The notes beneath the pieces are model-generated. The model saw only the letters and a list, made by a program, of their open reading frames with translations, did no database searches and was not told where the DNA came from. This document shows positions 1 through 7,651 of a DNA stretch of 8,402 nucleotides, in pieces. Position numbers and translations under genes: made by a program. Each line of letters starts with the position of its first letter. Position 1 is the stretch's first letter. Source of the stretch: JAAOZP01 sp038848185 (lineage in GTDB: Archaea; Thermoproteota; EX4484-205; JAAOZP01); the NCBI GenBank assembly GCA_038848185.1, contig JAWCNV010000036.1, forward strand, positions 1 through 8,402. Reading direction: 5' to 3'.

Positions 1-392
1 AAGTGTTCGTGAATGATTACTCAGACAGTTTCCTCTTCACGAGTGATGTGCAGGGGTTCCCACTCGACTACCAAGTTAAATTCGTGCTGGAGAAAAAGCC
101 TAAAACGATTTTCATAGACGGACCATCTACATACATGCTTGGCTTAAACTACACTATGGAGGAGCTTGAAACAAGCCTTAGAAACATAGGGAGAATCATT
201 AAGGAAACTCGCCCCTTAAAAATAATCCTCGACCACCATCTTCTAAGAGACCTTGAGTGGCGAAAAAACATTGAAAAACTGTTTGAAGAGGCTGATAGAC
301 TTAATGTAGTCTTGGAGACTGCTGCGGAATACGCCCACGAGGAACTCAACCAGCTTGAAGCGATGAGAAAAAGTCTTTTCTTAACGGATTGA
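1..392 (+). CDS. UPF0282-type MBL-fold metallohydrolase, 3' portion only
   Basis: This is the C-terminal part (about 130 residues) of a gene that begins left of the window. The GTG at base 3 is almost certainly an internal valine, because the reading frame is still open at the left edge. Two family-like metal-site elements are visible: FTSDVQG near the left edge, where the Asp is a typical bridging metal ligand, and LDHHLLRD about 60 residues later, which supplies a late histidine ligand. The spacing and the helical, Glu-rich tail ending in ARR/MRK-like residues resemble archaeal UPF0282 proteins, a metallo-beta-lactamase-fold group with no settled function. The catalytic HxHxDH motif would lie outside the window. 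The gene ends with TGA about 100 bases before the transporter operon and is probably a separate transcription unit. The family call rests on motif memory only; the MBL fold is more certain than the subfamily. Confidence 0.75.
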   Translation, partial: VFVNDYSDSFLFTSDVQGFPLDYQVKFVLEKKPKTIFIDGPSTYMLGLNYTMEELETSLRNIGRIIKETRPLKIILDHHLLRDLEWRKNIEKLFEEADRLNVVLETAAEYAHEELNQLEAMRKSLFLTD

Positions 393-442
393 AAAATAGG
401 CTTTAAATTTACGGTAGTAATCATGATAAATATTTTCCAGAG

Positions 443-458
443 ACAAAATGCTTATAAG
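443..458 (+). promoter_or_regulatory. Candidate archaeal BRE/TATA promoter for the transporter operon
   Basis: An A-rich BRE-like stretch (ACAAAA, 443-448) precedes CTTATAAG (451-458). Transcription about 25 bases downstream would start near base 480, just at the Shine-Dalgarno sequence, giving a very short leader. Two other AT-rich stretches in the same gap (around 401-410 and 425-435) could be alternative TATA elements. No operator palindrome stands out. Confidence 0.5.
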
Positions 459-479
459 GTTCAACTAACCAACCTTACA

Positions 480-485
480 GGTGAT
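480..485 (+). promoter_or_regulatory. Shine-Dalgarno site of the solute-binding protein gene
   Basis: GGTGAT is a perfect match to the archaeal anti-Shine-Dalgarno sequence and lies five bases before the ATG at 491. It fixes that start codon, which also opens directly into a signal peptide. Confidence 0.75.
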
Positions 486-490
486 AAAAC

Positions 491-3178
491 ATGTTGAAGA
501 AAAACAGAATCCTAATAATCATGTTGTCAATCGTTTTCCTCCTATCATCGCTCTCAAGTTTAACGCTGACAAAGGTGGTGGCTCAAGAAACTCCGAAAGG
601 ACCATGGGTTGACGAAGTCGACTTCTTTGTTGAAGAGGACGAGGCTAAGGTTGTAGACATGCTTCTTAAGAATGAGATGCAAGTATACTTCAGAGATATA
701 ACTGATCCGGAGCTGTTCAGTCGAATAAAAGCTTCACCAAGTCTATGGTATGTAACATCCTACGGGCTTTACTTTGAAATAACATTTAACCCCTCAGGTC
801 CTGAATTCAAGAACGGGAAGCTGAATCCGTTCTCCGTTCCTAAAATAAGGGAAGCCATGAACTGTCTGGTTGACAGAAGATACATATGTGACGAGATAAT
901 GGCTGGAATGGCTGTGCCAAAATACACTACTCTGACACCTGCATTCCCAGACTACGCTAGGTACATAGATACTGTTTTAAAGATCGAGGAGGAGTATAGC
1001 TACAACCTCGAAAAGGCGAGGACAGTAATCACTGAGGAGATGACTAAGCTAGGTGCAGAGATGAGAGAAGGCAAATGGTACTATAAAGGCGAGCCTGTTA
1101 CGTTAATATTCATTATTAGGATAGAGGATCAGAGGAGGGGAATAGGCGACTATGTGGCTTCCCAGCTTGAGAAGCTAGGATTTACCGTTGATAGGCAGTA
1201 TAAGAGAAGTAAAGAAGCCTCGCCAATATGTATGGGAAGCGACCCTGCAGAGGGCTTATGGCACCTATATACTGCAGGATGGATTACGACGCTAGTGTCG
1301 AGAGACGAATCTGATAACTTCGGATTCTTCTACACGTCTAGGGGACCACCAGGGCCATTATGGCAAGCGTATACACCCGATCCGGAGTTCGATGAAGTTG
1401 CTGGCAAGCTTTGGAACAGAGAGTTCAGTACTATGGAGGAGAGAAACGAGCTTATGGTTAAAGCATTGAAGCTTTCGATGAAAGACTCTGTAAGAGTATG
1501 GTTGGTAAGCCAAGTTGCACCTTGGCCTGCTAGGAAAGATGTTTCATTAACATACGACTTAGCAGCTGGTTTCTCAGGCGCTAGGCTGTGGCCTTACACA
1601 ATCAGATACACTGATAGGGCCGGGGGATCTATCAAGATAGCCTCCTCAGACATATTTGTTGAGCCTGTGAATCCGGTTGGTGGAAGCAACTGGATATATG
1701 ACTCAATGTATTACAGAGCTACCTCCGATCCCACTGTAATGCCTGATCCCTTCACAGGCCTATACTGGCCTCAAAGAGTCAAGAAGGCGGAGGTATCTGT
1801 TTTGAAAGGTCTTCCAGTAAGTGTTACTCTTGACTGGGTTTCGCTAAACTTTGTCGACAACATTATTGTACCAGCTGACGCATGGTATGACTGGGATGCT
1901 GAAAAACAGGAGATAATTTATGCACCTGCAGGAACAACTGCTAAGACAAAGACCGTTGTTTATTATGATGACAACCTGTTCAACATGAAGGCGCATGATG
2001 GTAGCAAGCTATCGTTAGCAGACATCGTTTTCGCATACATACTTACTTTCGACAGGGCTAATCCTAAGAGCCCAGTATACGACGAATCCGCTGTCCCTGC
2101 CTTTGAAGCTTTTAGAGAATACTTCAAAGGGTTCAGGATCGTGAGCGAGAACCCATTGGTCATAGAATACTATTCTGATGCTATGTACTTGGATGCTGAA
2201 TGGATTGCGGCAACAGCTACAGGAGCTTTCTTCGTGGACTACGCGTATGGCCCAGGACTCTGGCATACTCTTGCAATCGGTTGGCTGGCAGAGGCTAATG
2301 GTGAACTCGCTTTCTCATCTGATAAGGCTGACTCACTTAAAGTAGAATGGACAAGCTACATAGCGGGTCCATCAATTCCCATACTTAAGAAATACTTAGA
2401 TCAGGCTATTGCAGACAAGTTTATTCCATATGAAAACGTGTTGGGCAAGTATGTCAACGAAAACGAGGCTTTAGAGAGGTATAATAATCTGAAGAATTGG
2501 TATGATGCAAAGGGCCACTTCCTTGTTGGCATAGGACCATTTTACATAGATAGAGTTGATACAACTGCAAGGGTACTCGTGTTAAAGGCATTCAGGGAAT
2601 TTCCTGATGACGCTGATAAATGGTTAACGTTATATAAATCAGCAATACCGGAGGTAAAATTGTATTCAATATCATCAATCACGCCAGGCTCACCTGCTGA
2701 AATTCCTGTTTCAATAATGTTAGCAGAAGAACCGTATAAGGTGAGGGATATTCTATATGTAAAGTATGTCATTAAGAGCCCCGTTTCGACTATAGTAGGT
2801 GAAGCGGAACCTATTAGGGATGGTGAATGGAGCATCAGGCTTACTTCTGAAGACACCTCTAAATTGATTTCTACTGAAATACCGATTTCTACAGTAGGTA
2901 TCACCGTCATAGCATTGGCTATTCCCGTCGGAATGCCCATATCTGCAGAAGGGACGACACTAGCCATAGATGTAAGAGGATATGTAGCTAGTGAGCTGGC
3001 TAAAGCTAAAGCAGACTACGAGACTAAAATATCTGGTTTACAATCTTCTATCAATGAATTAAAAGCCTCAATCAACTCATTAAACAGCACTGTAAACACA
3101 ATAATGATAATCGCTATCATAGCCATAGTAATCGCCGTAGCTGCATTGGCGCTACCATTTATAATCAAAAGGAAGTAA
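491..3178 (+). CDS. Family 5 (Dpp/Opp-type) ABC solute-binding protein, apparently circularly permuted, membrane-anchored
   Basis: Extracytoplasmic binding protein of 895 residues that captures substrate for the importer encoded downstream. A signal peptide (KKNR, then hydrophobic residues 7-27, possible cleavage near VVA/Q at 31) has no lipobox cysteine. Residues 36-375 resemble domain III of DppA/OppA: WVDEVDFF near 39, KIREAMNCLVDRR (118-130, like the family RQALNYAIDRE), then YNLEKARTVI (171-180), and a final stretch near 365-372. Only then comes GGSIKIASSD (378-387), which looks like the usual mature N-terminus, followed by HDGSKLSLADIVFAY (502-516, like HDG.PLTAEDVVFS) and GIGPFYI (680-686, like GTGPY). 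The halves are therefore in swapped order. Residues 720-828 look like a beta-sandwich domain, 832-868 a coiled coil, and 870-892 a membrane helix ending in KRK. Typical family members have about 500-600 residues. The substrate is unknown: peptides or oligosaccharides are both plausible for archaeal members. Confidence 0.9.
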   Translation: MLKKNRILIIMLSIVFLLSSLSSLTLTKVVAQETPKGPWVDEVDFFVEEDEAKVVDMLLKNEMQVYFRDITDPELFSRIKASPSLWYVTSYGLYFEITFNPSGPEFKNGKLNPFSVPKIREAMNCLVDRRYICDEIMAGMAVPKYTTLTPAFPDYARYIDTVLKIEEEYSYNLEKARTVITEEMTKLGAEMREGKWYYKGEPVTLIFIIRIEDQRRGIGDYVASQLEKLGFTVDRQYKRSKEASPICMGSDPAEGLWHLYTAGWITTLVSRDESDNFGFFYTSRGPPGPLWQAYTPDPEFDEVAGKLWNREFSTMEERNELMVKALKLSMKDSVRVWLVSQVAPWPARKDVSLTYDLAAGFSGARLWPYTIRYTDRAGGSIKIASSDIFVEPVNPVGGSNWIYDSMYYRATSDPTVMPDPFTGLYWPQRVKKAEVSVLKGLPVSVTLDWVSLNFVDNIIVPADAWYDWDAEKQEIIYAPAGTTAKTKTVVYYDDNLFNMKAHDGSKLSLADIVFAYILTFDRANPKSPVYDESAVPAFEAFREYFKGFRIVSENPLVIEYYSDAMYLDAEWIAATATGAFFVDYAYGPGLWHTLAIGWLAEANGELAFSSDKADSLKVEWTSYIAGPSIPILKKYLDQAIADKFIPYENVLGKYVNENEALERYNNLKNWYDAKGHFLVGIGPFYIDRVDTTARVLVLKAFREFPDDADKWLTLYKSAIPEVKLYSISSITPGSPAEIPVSIMLAEEPYKVRDILYVKYVIKSPVSTIVGEAEPIRDGEWSIRLTSEDTSKLISTEIPISTVGITVIALAIPVGMPISAEGTTLAIDVRGYVASELAKAKADYETKISGLQSSINELKASINSLNSTVNTIMIIAIIAIVIAVAALALPFIIKRK

Positions 3179-3180
3179 CC

Positions 3181-3211
3181 GTTATCTTTTTATTCTTCTT
3201 TTTTCTCCTTT
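3181..3211 (+). terminator. Pyrimidine/T-rich tract between binding protein and permease genes
   Basis: The 33-base gap holds a run of T stretches (T5, TTCTTC, T6, CTCCTTT) with no stem. Archaeal RNA polymerases often terminate on such tracts, so part of the transcripts may stop here, leaving the binding protein more abundant than the permeases. It could instead be only an AT-rich spacer, as the following gene starts right behind it. Confidence 0.4.
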
Positions 3212-4300
3212 ATGACCACAATGAGGATTCCGGCGTTTATAAGGCATATGCTTAAGCGGGGAGTACTCCTTCTCTTCTCAGCATTGGTTGCTGTTTATGC
3301 TACTGTTCTGATTGCAAACATGGGGGGTTATGTGGATCGGATAATTAAGAGCGAGGTATACATGTATGTTTCTCAAAGCGTGCGTCAGAACCCTGCCTTT
3401 AAGCATTTAAACGAAACCCAATACAGGAATCTAGTTGAAGAGATTTATAATAATGAGCTGAGAAGCTTGGGCTTTGACAAACCATTCATATACAGGAGCT
3501 TCAACTACTGGAAAGATGCTTTGACTTTGGATCTGGGAAGAGCATTGTTTTTAAGCAGTGATAGCGGTTCCAGGAGTGTCCGCCTAATTATTGTGGAGAG
3601 GCTACCACCTACCATACTGCTGTTCACAACAATAAATATCATATTGTTCTTTACGGGTCTAGTCGGAGGCCTATCTCTTTCGAGAAAGCACGGCAGCCTC
3701 TTAGATAGGATTATCACCATGCTTGTACCGCTCTCATCGCTACCTGGATGGTTCTACGGAATATTTATGATACTCACATTTGCATCATTTCTTAGGATAC
3801 TGCCATACGGTGGTATGGTTGATGTGCCTCCTCCAGCTGACAAATTCGAATATGCGTTAAGCGTTTTGAAACACATGGTTCTACCAATCTTAGCTTGGCT
3901 CACAGCATATACGTTCATAAACGTTTACTCAAGAAGAACGTTCTTCCTAATGTTCGCAAGCGAGGATTACATCGACTTCGCTAAGGCTAAAGGCTTACCT
4001 GAATCTGTTATTCAAAGGAGATATATCCTTAGGACAGTACTGCCGTCTATTATAACAGATTTTTCACTAATGCTGATCGGCTCTTGGATGGGTGCAATCA
4101 TCACGGAAACAGTTTTCTCTTGGCCTGGTATAGGTAGCTTGCTAAACGCTGCTACGAATGCGCTTGACGGGCCTGTAATAGTTGGAATTGTAGTGATATA
4201 TGCTTACTTATTAGCTATAACGATTTTCATATTGGAATCCATATATGGGATTCTAGATCCGCGAATTAGAGCTGAAGGTGGTGAAATTGGAATTGCGTAA
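3212..4300 (+). CDS. Dpp/Opp-type ABC transporter permease, DppB-like
   Basis: First channel subunit of the importer, 362 residues, in the cytoplasmic membrane. About six helices are visible: 17-36, 134-154, 168-192, 220-238, 280-300 and 321-345. The roughly 95-residue external loop after helix 1 is usual for DppB and includes the LGFDKPFIYRSFNYW and LDLGRAL elements followed by VERLPPTILL. The EAA coupling loop that docks on the ATPases is at about 252-276 (FAKAKGLPESVIQRR), followed by ETVFSWPGIGSLL (299-311) and the family C-terminal ILDPRIR (347-353). The start is uncertain: ATG at 3212 or ATG at 3221; neither has a Shine-Dalgarno sequence, the upstream bases being pyrimidine-rich. The 3' end overlaps the next permease gene, as expected for translationally coupled partners. 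Confidence 0.93.
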   Translation: MTTMRIPAFIRHMLKRGVLLLFSALVAVYATVLIANMGGYVDRIIKSEVYMYVSQSVRQNPAFKHLNETQYRNLVEEIYNNELRSLGFDKPFIYRSFNYWKDALTLDLGRALFLSSDSGSRSVRLIIVERLPPTILLFTTINIILFFTGLVGGLSLSRKHGSLLDRIITMLVPLSSLPGWFYGIFMILTFASFLRILPYGGMVDVPPPADKFEYALSVLKHMVLPILAWLTAYTFINVYSRRTFFLMFASEDYIDFAKAKGLPESVIQRRYILRTVLPSIITDFSLMLIGSWMGAIITETVFSWPGIGSLLNAATNALDGPVIVGIVVIYAYLLAITIFILESIYGILDPRIRAEGGEIGIA

Positions 4301-5696
4301 AATTAGGGAAGCGGTTAAGCAATTGTTTGTCTATAAATCGGCTTTAATTGGATTACTAATCATACTGACACTAATAATTATATCGATATATACGATTATT
4401 ACTTTACCTTATGGTACGGCTGTTGAGCTTTGGAGAACTGGTGAGAAATACTGGCTGGATAATCCGCGCAATGCATTACCCTCTTGGGTAAATATTTTTT
4501 CATCTAAAAAACTGCCCGAGACAATAACCTTAAGTACCGAGAAGCCTAAGGCAGGCGTCTCTAAAGCAATCATTCCGGCAATAGGGAAGGTCAGTGTGAT
4601 TAGAATCGAGTTCTCGTTTAACTATAAGTATGATGATTTCCCAAGTGAACTGAATCTATTTTTCAAAGCAAGATTTAATGTTTCATCACCACATTTAACA
4701 ATACACTGGGTTAAACCAAACGGTGAAGATATTGTTCTAAAAACACTCTCTATGTCTCAGGAGGAGAACTATTATATTTCTGTGGACTACGTGTTAGCTA
4801 ACGAACTTAAAAACAGTATTTCGCGGAAACTAAATAAGCCTATAGAATATGATATGCCTGTTTTAGTCTCCCTGTTTGCAGTTGAAGATGACAGTATACT
4901 TAATTCTGATACTGTTAAAGTCATGAAGGGCGTCTACAAATTATGGATAGAAGGGGTAACCTTCGAAACAGATACGGATCTTAATGCAAAGCTGAATGTT
5001 TACGGTAAGGTTTACGGCTGGGCTGGAACAGATCATTTGAGAAGAGATATCGGAATCGCTCTTCTCTGGGGCGCTCCGGTTGCATTGGCATTCGGTGTAA
5101 CAGCATCGCTCGTAATAGCTTTTTCACAAATTATTCTTGCTGCTATTAGCGCATGGTTTAGGAGATATGTAGATATTTCCATACAGAGGGTTACAGAAAT
5201 CTTCATGACACTGCCCTTTTTACCAACGATGGTAATGATAGCCACATTCTTCAGACCGACTCTCCTTACCTTACTGCTGGCCGTTATTGCATTAAGCATC
5301 TTTGGTGCCAGTATTAAAACATATAGAGCTATATTCCTGCAGGTGAGGGAATTTCCATATGTTGAGGCCGCTAAAGCTTATGGTGCTGGAAACTTTAGAA
5401 TCGTAACTCGATACATGATACCAAAGGTTTTACCTACGCTTATTCCATCGATAGTTCTTTCAGTTCCAGACTTCGTGTTCCTAGAAGCCGTGTTAGCCCT
5501 GCTGGGCGTAGGTGACCCATTAACACCGACGTGGGGAAAAATAATCGAGGATGCATTTAGGTATGGAGCCCTCTATAAGGGTTTGTACTATTGGGTCTTA
5601 GAACCATCCGTCATGCTTGCAATTACATGCATGGGCTTTGCCCTATTGGGCTTCACACTTGATAGAATATTCAACCCGAAGCTTAAGGAGATGTAG
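4278..5696 (+). CDS. Dpp/Opp-type ABC transporter permease, DppC-like, with large external insert
   Basis: Second channel subunit, 472 residues against about 300 for usual DppC. Helix 1 is at 19-43. Residues 45-249 form an extra hydrophilic, strand-rich region outside the membrane. Then come GTDHLRRD (250-257; the family form is GTDxLGRD, so the glycine is replaced by arginine), five further helices between about 262 and 460, and the EAA coupling loop at 361-383 (VEAAKAYGAGNFRIVTRYM). LLGVGDPLTPTWG (408-420) is the typical DppC stretch before the last helix. The start is ambiguous: GTG codons at 4278 and 4281, or TTG at 4293, which would put the GGTGA at 4280-4284 at a good Shine-Dalgarno distance. 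All choices overlap the upstream permease gene by a few to 23 bases. The insert might contact the binding protein or substrate, but its fold is not recognised. Confidence 0.92.
   Translation: MVKLELRKIREAVKQLFVYKSALIGLLIILTLIIISIYTIITLPYGTAVELWRTGEKYWLDNPRNALPSWVNIFSSKKLPETITLSTEKPKAGVSKAIIPAIGKVSVIRIEFSFNYKYDDFPSELNLFFKARFNVSSPHLTIHWVKPNGEDIVLKTLSMSQEENYYISVDYVLANELKNSISRKLNKPIEYDMPVLVSLFAVEDDSILNSDTVKVMKGVYKLWIEGVTFETDTDLNAKLNVYGKVYGWAGTDHLRRDIGIALLWGAPVALAFGVTASLVIAFSQIILAAISAWFRRYVDISIQRVTEIFMTLPFLPTMVMIATFFRPTLLTLLLAVIALSIFGASIKTYRAIFLQVREFPYVEAAKAYGAGNFRIVTRYMIPKVLPTLIPSIVLSVPDFVFLEAVLALLGVGDPLTPTWGKIIEDAFRYGALYKGLYYWVLEPSVMLAITCMGFALLGFTLDRIFNPKLKEM
5687..5690 (+). promoter_or_regulatory. 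Shine-Dalgarno site deciding the DppD-like ATPase start
   Basis: GGAG lies within the last codons of the DppC-like gene, ten bases before the ATG at 5701. It supports 5701 over an in-frame upstream ATG at 5617, whose 28 extra residues overlap the permease gene and do not resemble an ABC ATPase N-terminus. Confidence 0.6.
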
Positions 5697-5700
5697 TTTA

Positions 5701-6663
5701 ATGGATGGGAAACACCTTGATGTAAGGGATTTTGTGATGTATTATAAGACTACGAAGGGTGAGGTTAAAGCAGTCGACAATGTTTCATTCTCCTTGGGAA
5801 AGGGAGAGACTGTTGCAGTGATAGGGGAATCTGGATGCGGAAAGAGTTCACTGGCTAAATCACTGATAAGAGTACTGCCTAGAAACGTGTCGGTGTATAA
5901 AGGTACCGTTTTACTAGATGGTTTAAACCTAATGGAACTTAATGAGAAAACATTCGAGAAGGAAATAAGATGGGTTAAGATAACGTATATTCCTCAGGCA
6001 GCTTTAAACTCGCTGAACGATGTTCTTAAGATAGGCGACCAGATGATTGAACCAATTGTCGTAAAAAACAAGGCCAGTAAGAGAGAAGCCTTAGAAATAG
6101 CTACAAAAACATTGCGGAGACTCGGAATAAGCGAGGAATTTTTGAATCGCTACCCTTTCGAGTTGAGCGGCGGAATGAGGCAGAGAGTTATAATAGCAAT
6201 GTCCCTTATGATTAAACCAGAGTTAATGCTTCTTGATGAACCTACATCCTCTCTAGACGTGTTGACACAAGCCAACATCATGAATCTGATGAAGAAAATT
6301 AAGGAGGAGTATAAGCCAAGCATGATTTTCATAACACACGACGTAAGCCTTTCGAGTGAGCTGGCAGACAGGGTTGCAGTGATGTATGCTGGGCAAATCG
6401 TCGAATTCAACAGCGTAGAAAAGTTTTACAATGATCCTGCTCACCCTTACTCTCGAAAACTCATGGAGAGCGTTCCCACACTTAGAGTAGATAAGAAGCT
6501 TGACCACATACCTGGTTCCCCACCGAGCCTCCTGAACCCCCCTAAAGGATGCCGGTTTAGAGAAAGATGTCCATGGAGATTCGACAAATGCGTTGAAGAT
6601 CCTCCTATAAAATTCTTAGAGAAAGACTTCTACGTAAGATGTTGGCTATATGAGAGGGATTAA
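5701..6663 (+). CDS. Oligopeptide-type ABC transporter ATPase, DppD/OppD-like
   Basis: Cytoplasmic ATPase of 320 residues that, with its partner encoded next, powers import. Motifs in order: Walker A GESGCGKSS (42-50), Q-loop glutamine 99 (YIPQ) with the family NSLNDVLKIGDQ stretch, signature LSGGMRQR (155-162), Walker B LMLLDE with catalytic Glu 180, D-loop SSLD (183-186), and switch His 213 (ITHD). All catalytic residues are present. The C-terminal oligopeptide-transporter extension contains GSPPSLLNPPKGCRF and four cysteines (284, 290, 297, 314), the arrangement that binds a [4Fe-4S] cluster in characterised OppD/DppD proteins. The start at 5701 lies four bases after the permease stop. Length is normal for the family. 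Confidence 0.95.
   Translation: MDGKHLDVRDFVMYYKTTKGEVKAVDNVSFSLGKGETVAVIGESGCGKSSLAKSLIRVLPRNVSVYKGTVLLDGLNLMELNEKTFEKEIRWVKITYIPQAALNSLNDVLKIGDQMIEPIVVKNKASKREALEIATKTLRRLGISEEFLNRYPFELSGGMRQRVIIAMSLMIKPELMLLDEPTSSLDVLTQANIMNLMKKIKEEYKPSMIFITHDVSLSSELADRVAVMYAGQIVEFNSVEKFYNDPAHPYSRKLMESVPTLRVDKKLDHIPGSPPSLLNPPKGCRFRERCPWRFDKCVEDPPIKFLEKDFYVRCWLYERD
6654..6660 (+). promoter_or_regulatory. Shine-Dalgarno site deciding the DppF-like ATPase start
   Basis: GAGGGAT sits over the end of the DppD-like gene, seven bases before the ATG at 6668. The alternative in-frame ATG at 6650 has no such site and would add six residues not expected in this family, so 6668 is preferred. Confidence 0.6.
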
Positions 6664-6667
6664 CAAT

Positions 6668-7651
6668 ATGAGGGAAGCATTGTTGAATATTGAAGGATTA
6701 AAAAAGTATTTTCCAGTTAGGAAAGGGTTTTTCAGCCGGGTTTACATAAAGGCTGTGGACGGAGTTGATCTGCACCTCGGAAGGGGGGAAGCAATATCCG
6801 TAGTAGGCGAAAGCGGGTGTGGAAAAACCACGCTGGGTAAAACTATACTCCGTCTATATGAACCAACTGATGGGAAAATATTTTTCAACGGCAAAGACAT
6901 AACGCATTTGAAATCTAACGAGTTAAAATGGTATAGAAGGGAGACAGGTCTTGTTCAACAAGACCCGTTTGGTGCATTACCACCGTTCATGACAGTAAGA
7001 AGGATTTTGGAAGAACCCTTGGTAATTCAAGGCATTAAAGATAGAAAGGGGAGAGAGAGAAGAATTCATAATGCTTTAGAGCAAGTTAGATTAACCCCTA
7101 TTGAGGATTTCATTAAGAAATACCCGCATATGCTTAGCGGAGGACAGCAGCAAAGACTTGTCATTGCCAGAGCGATCATTCTTGAACCGAAGCTGATAAT
7201 TGCGGATGAACCGGTTTCGATGCTGGATGCTTCAGTAAGAATTGAAATCTTGAGGCTTTTACAGGATCTTCAGAGAAAATACGAGTTGAGCATAATCTAC
7301 ATTACACATGATATTTCGACAACACGATATTTCTCAGAAAAAATTTACATCATGTATGCTGCTCATATTGTTGAATGCGCAGATACTAAAGAGATATTGA
7401 GAAACCCGTTGCATCCTTACACTAAAGCATTGTTAAACGTGATACCTGATCCTGATCCATCGAACCGTTTTTCCATTAAGGAAGTGCCTTCAGGAGAACC
7501 GCCGGATTTGATTAATCCACCCCCAGGATGCCGTTTCAGTCCCAGGTGCCCAAACTTCATGAAAGGGATATGCGATATTAAGGAGCCTGCTTTCTTAGAA
7601 GTTAATAAGGACCATTATGTGAAGTGCTGGCTATATGAGAAAGCTAGATAA
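6668..7651 (+). CDS. Oligopeptide-type ABC transporter ATPase, DppF/OppF-like
   Basis: Second cytoplasmic ATPase, 327 residues from the preferred start; an ATG at 6650 would give 333. The N-terminus LLNIEGLKKYFPVRKG, followed by a FFSR...IKAVDGVDL stretch, is typical of DppF. Motifs: Walker A GESGCGKTT (47-55), Q-loop VQQDPFGALPPF around 96-107, signature LSGGQQQR (156-163), Walker B LIIADE with Glu 181, D-loop SMLD (184-187), and switch His 214 (ITHD). The C-terminal extension has GEPPDLINPPPGCRF and cysteines 288, 294, 302 and 320, again a likely [4Fe-4S] site. All ATPase residues are intact, so both sites of the heterodimer should be competent. It starts four bases after the preceding stop, and its end overlaps the next small gene. 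Confidence 0.95.
   Translation: MREALLNIEGLKKYFPVRKGFFSRVYIKAVDGVDLHLGRGEAISVVGESGCGKTTLGKTILRLYEPTDGKIFFNGKDITHLKSNELKWYRRETGLVQQDPFGALPPFMTVRRILEEPLVIQGIKDRKGRERRIHNALEQVRLTPIEDFIKKYPHMLSGGQQQRLVIARAIILEPKLIIADEPVSMLDASVRIEILRLLQDLQRKYELSIIYITHDISTTRYFSEKIYIMYAAHIVECADTKEILRNPLHPYTKALLNVIPDPDPSNRFSIKEVPSGEPPDLINPPPGCRFSPRCPNFMKGICDIKEPAFLEVNKDHYVKCWLYEKAR

Noticed and set aside
149..424. Minus-strand 91-codon open frame over the left-edge gene
   Set aside because: Ser/Leu-rich shadow of the plus-strand helical, Glu/Lys-rich region; no independent support.
491..2623. Tandem fusion of two binding proteins as an explanation for the 895-residue length
   Set aside because: Each landmark motif of the family occurs once, not twice; the extra length is explained by the C-terminal beta domain, the coiled coil and insertions in a single permuted fold.
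2542..2967. A 141-codon open frame on the minus strand inside the binding protein gene
   Set aside because: It is antisense to a well-supported domain, has low-complexity hydrophobic composition, no ribosome binding site that stands out and no recognisable motif.
5617..5700. N-terminal extension of 28 residues on the DppD-like ATPase
   Set aside because: It lies entirely inside the DppC-like coding region, does not resemble the family N-terminus, and the ATG at 5701 has a Shine-Dalgarno sequence.
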